Shown here: positions 33,955 through 42,373 of the stretch, piece by piece
Layout: every line of letters starts with the position of its first letter
How positions within the stretch are numbered: position 1 is the stretch's first letter
Assembly (NCBI GenBank): GCA_900317325.1
Contig: ONGE01000012.1
Span: forward strand, 96,415-160,414
Direction of reading: 5' to 3'
DNA length: 64,000 bases
DNA from: an uncultured Prevotellaceae bacterium
GTDB lineage: Bacteria; Bacteroidota; Bacteroidia; Bacteroidales; Muribaculaceae
The notes under the pieces: model-generated
What the model saw: the letters and a program-made list of their open reading frames with translations, nothing else
The model's database searches: none
What the model was told of the DNA's origin: nothing
Translations under genes and position numbers: made by a program

Positions 33955-34875
33955 TTAATTGTTTGTATCGGTAGCTTCTTGCTCCATCAGTTTAAGGCCG
34001 CGATCGAATGCCTTGGAGAAGAACACCATGTGGTAGTCAAGCGCGTTGACCCAGTAGTCCCAGCTGTGACGGCCGGGGCGCACAGTGAAGTCGTGGTCGA
34101 TGCCTTGCTCGACAAGGTAGTCATGCAGGGCAATATTGTCCTTGATGAAGATGTCCTTGAGTCCGTCGTCGATGATGATGTTCTGGGCGGGCTTGAGGGG
34201 ACTGGATTTCAGTTTGCTGGCCAGATAGTACACCGAGTGCTCCTTCCAGCGCTGCTGGTTGTCGGCATATACACCCAGGCGTTCCTTGATGCGCCAGCTG
34301 TCAGGATAGTTGGTGATATCGGTGCATCCGCTCATGCTGCCGCAGGACCAGAACACGTCGGGGTGCTTCCATGCCAGTGACAGGGCACCGTGGCCGCCCA
34401 TGCTCAGGCCCGTGATGGCGCGCATGTAGCGGTTGGCGATGGTGCGGTAGTGGCTGTCGATGTACTCGACGAGTTCCTTGCTGACGTAGGTCTCGAACTG
34501 CATCTTGGGGTCCACAGGCGAGTCCACATACCAGCTGTCCTGGCCGTCGGGGCACACGATGATGCAGTCATACCTGTTAGCCAGGGCATCGATGTCACCC
34601 TTCTCGGTCCAGTCGCTGTAACAGCCCATCGCACCGTGCAGCAGGTAGAGCACGGGGTAATGAGCGTCTTGAAGACTGTCGATGAAATACTTTTCGGGCA
34701 CGATGACCACATTCTTGATGTTGCGGCCCATCGCTTGGCTCATCACCTCGATGGTGTCGGCTTGCGGGGGCAGTGGCGCTTGTTCACGCTGTGACGAAGG
34801 ATGGGCACAGGCGTTCGTGGCCATGAACAGCAGGACGGCCATCAGCAGAATCAGTTTCATCAAAGTCTTTTTCAT
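33955..34875 (-). CDS. Secreted alpha/beta-hydrolase esterase (esterase D-like)
   Basis: The 306-residue protein has a signal peptide (MKKTLMKLILLMAVLLFMATNACAH). The putative-esterase domain carries the nucleophile elbow GLSMGGHG, an upstream LYLLHGAMGCYSDW oxyanion region and a C-terminal His in RPGRHSWDYW. Related enzymes act as acetyl-xylan or feruloyl esterases, or as antigen 85/esterase D-type hydrolases; the substrate is not determined. Its ATG overlaps the tadA stop codon (ATGA), indicating coupled translation. Confidence 0.85.
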   Translation of the reverse strand: MKKTLMKLILLMAVLLFMATNACAHPSSQREQAPLPPQADTIEVMSQAMGRNIKNVVIVPEKYFIDSLQDAHYPVLYLLHGAMGCYSDWTEKGDIDALANRYDCIIVCPDGQDSWYVDSPVDPKMQFETYVSKELVEYIDSHYRTIANRYMRAITGLSMGGHGALSLAWKHPDVFWSCGSMSGCTDITNYPDSWRIKERLGVYADNQQRWKEHSVYYLASKLKSSPLKPAQNIIIDDGLKDIFIKDNIALHDYLVEQGIDHDFTVRPGRHSWDYWVNALDYHMVFFSKAFDRGLKLMEQEATDTNN

Positions 34876-35336
34876 TTCTCCTTGGTTTTAAGTGGTCGCT
34901 TTTTCTTGAAAAAATCGGTCATCAGCTTGGCGCATTCGTCGCCGAGTACCCCGGCGGTAACCGTCGTTTTGGGGTGGAATGGTGCGGCGCACATCGTGTG
35001 ATAACCGCGTTTGTCGTCGCTGGCGCCATAGACGATGCGCGAAATCTGGCTCCATGCCAGCGCTCCCGCGCACATCAAGCATGGCTCAACGGTGACATAT
35101 AACGTGCAGTCGGTCAAATATTTGCCGCCCAGTGTCGAGGCTGCAGCGGTGATGGCCTGCATCTCGGCATGGGCAGTGACGTCGGTGAGCGCCTCGGTCA
35201 GGTTGTGGCCACGCCCGATGACGCGTCCCTTGCTCACGATGACGGCACCGATAGGCACCTCGTCGCGTTCGAGCGCCTTGTGAGCCTCGTCGAGCGCCAT
35301 GCGCATGTATTTGATGTCGATTTCCTCGGTTTTCAT
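34872..35336 (-). CDS. tadA: tRNA-specific adenosine(34) deaminase
   Basis: The 154-residue protein starts at the ATG at 35336; a TTG one codon upstream is not needed. It has the zinc cytidine-deaminase motifs HAEMQAI (catalytic Glu) and PCLMCAGAL. TadA makes inosine at wobble position 34 of tRNA-Arg. The length matches other bacterial TadA proteins. The gene begins one base inside the stop of the upstream LRR gene and overlaps the start of the esterase gene, so it sits in a tightly coupled run. Confidence 0.92.
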   Translation of the reverse strand: MKTEEIDIKYMRMALDEAHKALERDEVPIGAVIVSKGRVIGRGHNLTEALTDVTAHAEMQAITAAASTLGGKYLTDCTLYVTVEPCLMCAGALAWSQISRIVYGASDDKRGYHTMCAAPFHPKTTVTAGVLGDECAKLMTDFFKKKRPLKTKEK

Positions 35337-36502
35337 CAATTCAGGAACACTTTGCGGACCGTCTTGCCGACGCGCACGATGTACACGCGCGGTCCTGGCA
35401 GACTGATACAGTTGTTGACAGCGGGACGCTCATACCACAGGTTGCCATAGACGTCATAGATGAATGTCCACATGCCATGGGTGTCGCCGCCGATGTAGAT
35501 GGTGCCGTCAAGGCCTACGATGGTGAGTTTAGGCTCGTTTTCTTCCTCGATTTCCTCAATGGCGTCGGGCTCGGCTGTGGCGATGAGTTGCAGGTCTTCC
35601 TCGTCGCGCATCAGGGTGGTGGGCACGACCAGATAGTCGGTGCTTTGCGCTCCGATGGGGAGGAAATAGCGGTCGGCTGCCGTGATGGCGACAAGGTAAC
35701 CGTCAGGCCCATATATCTTATAGGCCAGGCTGTTGCCCAGAGTGAGCGCCGTCCAACTCTGGCCCACGTTTTCCTGTTCCATGCTCGGTATTACGGCCAG
35801 TCCCTCGTCAATCCACAAGGTGAACTGGTCCTCGTCGCCCCAGATGCCGTCGTTCTCGTAGTGGCGCGTGGTGGCGGCGTCGGGCAGCATCACGTGGATG
35901 TTGTTGCAGCCCTCAAAGGCGGCATCGCTCATCGTCAAGGGTGGGGTGGCGGCATCGCTGTACACCTCGTTGAGGTTGGTGCAGTAGGCAAATGCCTTAT
36001 CTCCAATCGTTTGCAGCGAGTAGGGCAGGTAGATGGTGTGCAATTGGTCACAGTCCTCAAAGGCGCCCATACCGATGTCGGTAACACCCTCGGGCAGCAC
36101 CAGATTGGTCACGGCGGTGCCTGCCAGCATATAACGGCTAATGGCTTTAAGGCCCAGCGGCAGGGTGATGTCGGTCAGTTGCTCGGCATCGGCAAAGGCG
36201 GCCTCGCCGATCATGGTGATGCTGTTGGGAATCTGTATTTGGGTCACATTCGACTCCCAAAAAGCTCTGGGGGCGATGGCTGCGACATCATAGTTCACCC
36301 CGTCGCAATAAACCTTCTCGGGCAGGATGATGCAACCCTCGTAGTGATTCACGCCGTCATAGTAGGCGGGCGCGACAGCCACTTGAGTGTCGCTGATGAT
36401 GTTATAGAAGATGCCGTTGGCTACGATGTCCTGGGCGTGTCCGTTCATGGCGCACCCTATCAGCGCAGCTGCCAGCAACAATATGTATCTGAATCGTTTC
36501 AT
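35336..36502 (-). CDS. Short BspA-like LRR protein with T9SS-type tail
   Basis: The 388-residue protein has a signal peptide (MKRFRYILLLAAALIGCAMNGHAQ) and five to six LRR_5 repeats (IPNSITMIGEAAFADAEQL, LPEGVTDIGMGAFEDCDQL, LPYSLQTIGDKAFAYC). A non-repeat region with an acidic stretch near EEIEEENEPK follows. The C-terminal 50 residues (FIYDVYGNLWYERP..., PRVYIVRVGKTVRKVFLN) form a T9SS sorting tail. It is probably surface-exposed. Its position between murF-alr and tadA, with a 1-base overlap to tadA, is unusual for a surface protein. Confidence 0.85.
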   Translation of the reverse strand: MKRFRYILLLAAALIGCAMNGHAQDIVANGIFYNIISDTQVAVAPAYYDGVNHYEGCIILPEKVYCDGVNYDVAAIAPRAFWESNVTQIQIPNSITMIGEAAFADAEQLTDITLPLGLKAISRYMLAGTAVTNLVLPEGVTDIGMGAFEDCDQLHTIYLPYSLQTIGDKAFAYCTNLNEVYSDAATPPLTMSDAAFEGCNNIHVMLPDAATTRHYENDGIWGDEDQFTLWIDEGLAVIPSMEQENVGQSWTALTLGNSLAYKIYGPDGYLVAITAADRYFLPIGAQSTDYLVVPTTLMRDEEDLQLIATAEPDAIEEIEEENEPKLTIVGLDGTIYIGGDTHGMWTFIYDVYGNLWYERPAVNNCISLPGPRVYIVRVGKTVRKVFLN

Positions 36503-36505
36503 GAA

Positions 36506-38998
36506 TCATTCACGATAGTAAACACGTTTCACGCGGGGCGAAACGCTGGTCAGAATCTCGTAGGGGATGGTCCCGCGGGCTTCGCTCAAGGTCTCGACAG
36601 GCACATGCTCGCCGAAGATCTCGACCGTGTCGCCCACCTTGCAGGGAACATCGGTCACATCAATCATCACAGCATCCATGCACACGGTGCCCACGGTGGG
36701 ACACAACTTGCCGTTGACCCACATGCTCACAGCGCCGTTGCCAAAGTGGCGGTCAAAGCCGTCGGCATAGCCGATGGTGATGGTCGCGATGCGGCTGTCG
36801 CGCTGCAACACTCCGCGGCGGCCGTAACCCACGGTGGTGCCGGTCGGCCAGTCCTTGATGCTGATGATGATAGACCTCAACGCCGACACGGGTTTGAGTG
36901 CATCTTCACTGCCATCGAACAGGGTGCGGATGCCGTACAGTCCGATGCCGATGCGCACCATGTCGTACTGCTTGTCGGGGAAACGCACGATGCCGCTGGT
37001 GTTGAGGATGTGGCGCATGATATAGTGGTCGAACGACTGCTGCAGCATTTCGCAGCATTGATCGAAGTAGTCGAACTGGCCACGGGTATAATCGTCCTGG
37101 GTGGTGTCGTCGGCCACACTGAGGTGTGAGAACACCGATGCAGGAGTGATGATGTCTTGTCCCTTGAGGAACTCGATGAGTTCAGGAAGCTGCTCGCGGG
37201 TGAATCCCAGGCGGTGCATGCCGCTGTCGATCTTGATGTGGACGGGGAACGACTTGACGCTGTATTTCTTGCCTTCCTTGATGAGTTCCTGCGCCATCTC
37301 CATGCAGTAAAGTTCCGGTTCCAACCGGTACTGGAACATGGCCTTGTAGTTGATGCCGTTGGGGTTCAAGACGATGATCGGCATGGTGGTGATGCCGGCC
37401 TTGCGCAGCTCCACTCCCTCGTCGTGGACAGCGACAGCCAGGTAGTCGCAGCCGCAGTCCTGCAGAGTCTTGGCAATCTCGTAGCTGCCGGCGCCGTAGC
37501 CGCTGGCCTTGACCATGCCCACGGTCTTGGTCTCGGGCTTGATGAGTGACTTGAAGAACTTGAAATTATGGGCCAGGGCGTTGAGGTCAACTTCCATGAC
37601 AGTCATGTGCTGCTTGGCTTCGAGCAAGTCGATGATCTGGCTGAAGCCGAAGCGCGGATCACCCTTGATGAGGATGGTCTCGTCGTCAAAGTCGCCCTTG
37701 GAAAAATCATTCAGGAACTCCTGGGTGTCGTGATAGCAGCGCGCATGGGGCAGGTCGTCAAAATAATGGCAGTAGCGGCACATCTCCTTGCCGATGCCCA
37801 CGAGACGGTTCACGCGCTTGGTCTTGAGCAGTTCGCTCACGCGGATGTACAACTCGTCACCGCTATAGCTCTCGGTGGCCAGGTCGCTCAGGATGACGGT
37901 GCAGGGCCTGTTGCCGGCGCGGCGCGTCATGAAGTTGAGGGCCGGGGTGAGGGAGTAGTAGTCGCTGGTGTAACTGTCAACAATGACGGTGCAGTCGTTC
38001 ACACCCTCGATGACATTGAGGCGCGTGCCCACGGGGGTAAGCATCGCCATGCGGTTGGCGATGACATATCGTTCGACATCCAGCTGCAGCATCACTGCAA
38101 GACAGGTGATGGCATTGTCCAGGTCGCGATCGGCGGTAAAGGGGATGGTCACCTCGCCCTGCTCGCCCTTGTAGGTGTAACGCAGGGTCGTGAAGTTGTC
38201 GGTGCGCTCGGTGCGCTCGACCTGCAAGGGGGCCTCGCAGTGGTTGCGCGACCACGACATGGCAGTGGCCACGTCGCTCTCGACCAGCGGTGCGATAGTG
38301 TGGGTCACCAGCGGGTCGTCGGCACAGAACACGACGCTCTCGCAGTTGTACAGTATCTTGGCCTTCTCTTGAGCCTTCTGCTCCATCGAGACAAAGCCGT
38401 CGTTGTGCTCGCTGCCCAGGTTGGTGATGATGCCAATGGTGGGACGTATCATCGATTGCAGGTTGTCCATCTCGCCGGTTGTCGAGATGCCGGCCTCGAT
38501 GATGGCAAGGTCGGTGTTGACGTCTATTTCCCACAACGACAGCGGTACACCAATCTGTGAGTTGTAGCTGCGCGGTGAGCGAACGATGCGGTAATCATCC
38601 TTCAACAGCTGGTACAGCCACTCCTTGACGGTGGTCTTGCCTCGGCTGCCTGTGATGCCGATGACCGGCAGTTCACGGAAACGGCGACGGTGGAAGGTCG
38701 CCAGCGTCTGCAAGGCGTCAAGCGGCGAATCCACAGCCAAGTAGTTGGCGCCGGTGCACTCGGGCAAGGGGAAATAGTCGTTGGTGACCACAAAATTACG
38801 CACCCCCTTGCTGAACAGGTCAGGGATGTAGTTGTGGCCGTCGCCGGCGTCGGTGCGCAGGGCAAAGAAGATGGTCTCTTGCGGCATAGTGAGCGAGCGC
38901 GAGTCGGTGAGCAGTTGGCTCACGATGGCGTCCTCGTCAATGATGTGCCCGCCGGTCGGCTCCAGCACGTTGCATATTTCGGTGATTGAATAGTTCAT
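36506..38998 (-). CDS. Bifunctional MurF ligase-alanine racemase
   Basis: This 830-residue fusion joins UDP-MurNAc-tripeptide:D-Ala-D-Ala ligase (about 1-455) with a PLP-dependent alanine racemase (about 465-830). MurF shows the ATP loop ITGSRGKTTVKEW (117-123) and the conserved GSEHNDGF region. The racemase half has the lysine in GMVKASGYGAG (about residue 495), the TVGYGRRG segment with its catalytic Tyr, and TVCMDAVMIDV. The fusion is a recognised Bacteroidota feature: racemase makes D-Ala for the dipeptide that MurF attaches. The start codon overlaps the stop of the upstream GSCFA gene by one base. Confidence 0.95.
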   Translation of the reverse strand: MNYSITEICNVLEPTGGHIIDEDAIVSQLLTDSRSLTMPQETIFFALRTDAGDGHNYIPDLFSKGVRNFVVTNDYFPLPECTGANYLAVDSPLDALQTLATFHRRRFRELPVIGITGSRGKTTVKEWLYQLLKDDYRIVRSPRSYNSQIGVPLSLWEIDVNTDLAIIEAGISTTGEMDNLQSMIRPTIGIITNLGSEHNDGFVSMEQKAQEKAKILYNCESVVFCADDPLVTHTIAPLVESDVATAMSWSRNHCEAPLQVERTERTDNFTTLRYTYKGEQGEVTIPFTADRDLDNAITCLAVMLQLDVERYVIANRMAMLTPVGTRLNVIEGVNDCTVIVDSYTSDYYSLTPALNFMTRRAGNRPCTVILSDLATESYSGDELYIRVSELLKTKRVNRLVGIGKEMCRYCHYFDDLPHARCYHDTQEFLNDFSKGDFDDETILIKGDPRFGFSQIIDLLEAKQHMTVMEVDLNALAHNFKFFKSLIKPETKTVGMVKASGYGAGSYEIAKTLQDCGCDYLAVAVHDEGVELRKAGITTMPIIVLNPNGINYKAMFQYRLEPELYCMEMAQELIKEGKKYSVKSFPVHIKIDSGMHRLGFTREQLPELIEFLKGQDIITPASVFSHLSVADDTTQDDYTRGQFDYFDQCCEMLQQSFDHYIMRHILNTSGIVRFPDKQYDMVRIGIGLYGIRTLFDGSEDALKPVSALRSIIISIKDWPTGTTVGYGRRGVLQRDSRIATITIGYADGFDRHFGNGAVSMWVNGKLCPTVGTVCMDAVMIDVTDVPCKVGDTVEIFGEHVPVETLSEARGTIPYEILTSVSPRVKRVYYRE

Positions 38999-39978
38999 TA
39001 GCGGTCAAGTGCTTTTTGAAGTTCAGGGTTTGTTGACAGATATGGATATTCCTTGATCAGGTTGCGTACGATGCCGGCGGTATCGGCATTGAAACGCTCG
39101 ACAGTCTCACGGCTGGCGCTCATGGGGCGGTGCTGCAACCGCTTGTTGATGCGTTCACAGCGGGCCAGGGCCAGGGCGCTGCGGTCATCGAGATAGGTGG
39201 CCTGGAAGGCCTGCCAGATGTATTCGACCGCCACGTCGCTGGGATGAATCATGTCGCTGGAATAGAAACGGTAGTCCCGCAGGTCGTCGATCATGATCTC
39301 AAAGGCCGGAAAATAGTCGCAGTAGTCGCGATGACGTGCCAGCGACTCTTGGATGGCGACACGCAGTGCAGCTTTGCTCAAGGAGTTGGTGTCCAGGCCA
39401 TCGGCGATGTGTCGTATGGGGCTGACGGTGAGAATGATGCGAAGCTCGGGATTGAATTCGTGCAGCTTGGTGAGCATCGTGTCGAGTTCACGGGTCATCT
39501 CGCTCACCGAGGCCATCTTGCGCTCGAATTCGTGCTGGGGCACCTTGTGGCAGTTGGCCACCACCTCGCCTGTAGTCTTCAGGCGATACACGATGGCGGT
39601 ACCCAGTGTGATGGTGAGTAACGCGGCCTGTTTCAGGGCTTCGTGACCGATGGTGATGCACTTGTTCATGTGGTCAATGGTCGCTTGCTTGTCGGCCATC
39701 GAGTGCCGTGAGTGGAAATCATAGCTGTTCCACACGCCACCCTGCATGAACAAATCCATTCCCGCCACCGGTTTGCAGTCAATCAGGCGATCCACCGCAC
39801 GTGAGATACTCATGGGGTTGTAGAGTGTGCCCATGGGGTTGACGGTAGCGTGGATGAAGGCGCCACGCATCTTAGCACCGATGTTGTCGCTGAAACAAGA
39901 GCCCAGCAACACCACGTTGTCACTGTGGTGCAGCCAGCTGCGATTCTCGCCCGTCTTGACAGTAGTCCTGAACTCCAT
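38998..39978 (-). CDS. GSCFA-domain protein
   Basis: The protein has 326 residues from the ATG at 39978. It shows the GSCFA family signature VVLLGSCFSDNIGAKM near the N-terminus, plus NPMGTLYNP, TLGTAIVY and VSPIRH. The family resembles SGNH-type hydrolases, with Ser in GSCF and a C-terminal DMIHPSDVAVEYIW that may provide Asp and His, but no substrate is established. A -7 box (TATCTTTG, 40017-40010) lies 32 bases upstream. Its TAATG junction with murF-alr points to coupled translation. Confidence 0.87.
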   Translation of the reverse strand: MEFRTTVKTGENRSWLHHSDNVVLLGSCFSDNIGAKMRGAFIHATVNPMGTLYNPMSISRAVDRLIDCKPVAGMDLFMQGGVWNSYDFHSRHSMADKQATIDHMNKCITIGHEALKQAALLTITLGTAIVYRLKTTGEVVANCHKVPQHEFERKMASVSEMTRELDTMLTKLHEFNPELRIILTVSPIRHIADGLDTNSLSKAALRVAIQESLARHRDYCDYFPAFEIMIDDLRDYRFYSSDMIHPSDVAVEYIWQAFQATYLDDRSALALARCERINKRLQHRPMSASRETVERFNADTAGIVRNLIKEYPYLSTNPELQKALDR

Positions 39979-40410
39979 GTTATTACTCAAAATGGTTGTT
40001 TTTAAAAGGCAAAGATAAATGTTTTTGACCAAATTCCATCCACTTTAGTCACATTATTTGAAAAAGAGCAGTGAAACACCCGAGAGACAAATCATGATAT
40101 TAATCAGATAAATCACTGAGACATAATAATTTACATTATAATTTCTTTATTTCTTCATAAAGTTAAAATGACCAGCGGTGTCATCGCAACAGAAGTCACA
40201 ATCTGCCTTGGACGGCAACACCAGTGTGAAACATGCTGCCATGGTGGCTAATGACCTGAAAAGTAGTTGTCTGGCCCATTGTCTCATTATCGAGGTGTTG
40301 ATCATGTGAATTCAATAAAGTCAAAGACAGGACAGATATAGCGTTTTGTTGATATAATCATGCGATTTCTCGATTTTTCCTTAATGAATAGCAAAAATTA
40401 CGGCCATAAA
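39979..40410. other. Non-coding spacer between GSCFA and cyd genes
   Basis: Apart from the -7 box of the GSCFA gene (40010-40017) I see no supported feature. A short stretch at about 40200-40310 reads in frame as SALDGNTSVKHAAMVANDLK before a stop, vaguely like the start of an oxidoreductase, but evidence for a decayed gene is weak. Confidence 0.5.
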
Positions 40411-40441
40411 TTTGCAAAAAGGTTTTTTTTCACTATTTTTG
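40411..40441 (+). promoter_or_regulatory. Promoter of the cytochrome bd operon
   Basis: TTTG (40411-40414) and TATTTTTG (40434-40441) are 19 bases apart. The transcript would begin near 40445, about 29 bases before the DUF4492 gene. Confidence 0.7.
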
Positions 40442-40473
40442 CCATTTGATTAAAAGATTTTAACCTTCGCCTT

Positions 40474-40713
40474 ATGAGTAATAGTATTCCCGAAAATAAT
40501 CAGGGCTTCTGGTCACGCGTGTTCCATCTCTACTATGATGGGTTCCGCAGCATGACTGTGGGCAAGACGCTGTGGCTCATCATAGGCATCAAGCTGTTTA
40601 TCTTCTTTGTCATCATCAAGATGATTTTCTTCCCCAATTTCCTGAACACCAAGTGTGATACCGAGCAGGAGAAAACCGAGTATGTGCGCCATCAGCTCAC
40701 CGACAGGCGTTAG
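40474..40713 (+). CDS. DUF4492 small membrane protein of the cytochrome bd operon
   Basis: The 79-residue protein has a soluble amphipathic start with GFWSRVFHLYYDGFRSMTVG and one membrane helix (LWLIIGIKLFIFFVIIKMIFF). This matches DUF4492, which nearly always precedes cydA in Bacteroidota. It is likely an accessory subunit or assembly factor of the bd oxidase; that role is inferred from context. It lies 62 bases before cydA. Confidence 0.88.
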   Translation: MSNSIPENNQGFWSRVFHLYYDGFRSMTVGKTLWLIIGIKLFIFFVIIKMIFFPNFLNTKCDTEQEKTEYVRHQLTDRR

Positions 40714-40775
40714 CTGGTTTGGCGCAGCATGATGTTATTTAAGACTATAAACTTACAACTTAAAAACGATGTAAT

Positions 40776-42353
40776 ATGGAAGAATTAATCAATGTTGTTG
40801 ACTGGTCGAGGGCACAATTCGCGCTCACGGCTATCTACCATTGGCTGTTCGTGCCGTTGACGCTGGGCCTGGGCATCATTGTCGCCGTCATGGAGACAAT
40901 CTACCTCAAGACCAAGAGCGAGAAATGGCTGGCGACAACCAAGTTCTGGATGACCATCTTCGGGGTGAACTTCGCCATCGGCGTTGCAACGGGCATCATC
41001 CTGGAGTTTGAGTTCGGCACTAACTGGTCCAACTACAGCTGGTTTGTGGGCGACATCTTCGGTGCCCCGCTGGCGGTGGAAGGCATCTTGGCCTTCTTCA
41101 TGGAATCGACGTTCATCGCAGTGATGTTCTTCGGTTGGAAGAAGGTGAGTCCCAAGTTCCACCTGGCTGCCACCTGGCTCACCGCCATCGGCGCCAGCCT
41201 GTCGGCACTGTGGATTCTCGTGGCTAACGCGTGGATGCAGTATCCCACGGGCTGCGAGTTCAACCCGGCCACGATGCGTAACGAGATGACGAGCTTTGCC
41301 GCTGTGGCCCTCTCGCCCATGGCGATAAGCAAGTTTTTCCACACCGTGCTGAGTGCTTGGGCACTGGGTGGTGTGTTCGTGTGTGGCGTGTGCGGCTGGA
41401 TGATGCTCAAGAAGCGCAATCTGGACCACTGCTGGCGCAGCCTCAAGGTGGGCGCCTGGGTGGGCGTCATCGGCATTGTGCTTACGATGATCACCGGTGA
41501 CACGAGCGCTGTGACCGTGGCCAAGTACCAACCCATGAAACTGGCTGCGATGGAAGGCCTTTACAAGGGTAACCACGAGCAGGCTATCGTGGCATTCGGT
41601 ATCCTGAATCCGTCCAAGCAGGCCTTCGACGACCAGGATCCTTATCTGTTCGACATCAGCATCCCCTATGGCTTGTCGTTCCTTGCCACCCACGATTTCA
41701 AGGCCTTTGTTCCCGGTATCGAGGACATTATCAACGGCAAGAGCTATGACAACGAGGGCAATGAGATCAACACGGTCTCCTATGCCGAGCGCATGGAGCG
41801 GGGCAAGCAACTGCAGGAAATGCTCTCGCAGTACAGTGCAGCGATGAAGAGCGGCAACACGATGCTGCAGGACAGCCTCAAGAACATCATCAATGCCGAT
41901 TTCAAGCACTTCGGCTACGCCTATCTCGATAAGCCCGAGGAGGCCATCCCCAATGTGCCCTTGACGTTCTACACCTTCCACTTCATGGTGACCGTCGGCG
42001 GCTACCTGTTGCTGTTCCTGTTGTTGGCTCTGCTGTTCGTCTATAAGCCCAACATCCTCAACAAGGCCAAGTGGGCCAAGTGGTGGCACATCCTGGCCAT
42101 CATCACCGTACCGTTGACCTACCTGTGCAGTGCCAGCGGATGGATTGTCGCCGAGGTGGGACGCCAGCCGTGGACCATCCAGGACTTGATGCCTAACAAG
42201 GTGGCTATCAGTGACCTGAGTGCTGGTTATGTTCAAGTGACCTTCTGGATCTTTGCTGTGGTGTTCACCGCCTTGCTGATTGCCGACATCGGCATCATCT
42301 GCAAGCAGATTTCCAAGAAGTCGCTGACCGATCTAAACACCGTTAACGATTAA
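40776..42353 (+). CDS. cydA: Cytochrome bd ubiquinol oxidase subunit I
   Basis: The 525-residue inner membrane protein carries the conserved AIYHWLFVPLTLGLG helix with the heme ligand His, the SALWILVANAWMQYPTG helix and the GRQPW motif (VAEVGRQPWTIQDLM). With CydB it oxidises quinol and reduces oxygen to water, and it has high oxygen affinity. In Bacteroides this lets strict anaerobes grow at nanomolar oxygen. The quinol-binding loop between helices VI and VII is the short-loop type judging by length. It precedes cydB by 20 bases. Confidence 0.95.
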   Translation: MEELINVVDWSRAQFALTAIYHWLFVPLTLGLGIIVAVMETIYLKTKSEKWLATTKFWMTIFGVNFAIGVATGIILEFEFGTNWSNYSWFVGDIFGAPLAVEGILAFFMESTFIAVMFFGWKKVSPKFHLAATWLTAIGASLSALWILVANAWMQYPTGCEFNPATMRNEMTSFAAVALSPMAISKFFHTVLSAWALGGVFVCGVCGWMMLKKRNLDHCWRSLKVGAWVGVIGIVLTMITGDTSAVTVAKYQPMKLAAMEGLYKGNHEQAIVAFGILNPSKQAFDDQDPYLFDISIPYGLSFLATHDFKAFVPGIEDIINGKSYDNEGNEINTVSYAERMERGKQLQEMLSQYSAAMKSGNTMLQDSLKNIINADFKHFGYAYLDKPEEAIPNVPLTFYTFHFMVTVGGYLLLFLLLALLFVYKPNILNKAKWAKWWHILAIITVPLTYLCSASGWIVAEVGRQPWTIQDLMPNKVAISDLSAGYVQVTFWIFAVVFTALLIADIGIICKQISKKSLTDLNTVND

Positions 42354-42356
42354 ACG

Positions 42357-42364
42357 AAAGGAGG
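42357..42364 (+). promoter_or_regulatory. Strong Shine-Dalgarno sequence before cydB
   Basis: AAAGGAGG stands 9 bases before the cydB ATG and closely matches the anti-Shine-Dalgarno consensus. Bacteroidota genes rarely use such sites, and most starts in this window lack one. Confidence 0.7.
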
Positions 42365-42373
42365 AACCAAGTC

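Noticed and set aside
32872-34380. Plus-strand frame of 502 codons across asparaginase and esterase
   Set aside because: It spans two well-supported opposite-strand genes and the junction between them. It has no recognisable domain.
35477-37129. Plus-strand frame of 550 codons across the LRR gene and murF-alr
   Set aside because: It is antisense to two conserved genes and has no domain pattern.
40200-40310. Possible decayed oxidoreductase gene upstream of cyd
   Set aside because: The short in-frame stretch SALDGNTSVKHAAMVANDLK is only vaguely like the start of ferredoxin oxidoreductases. Flanking frames are closed and no second conserved block is present.
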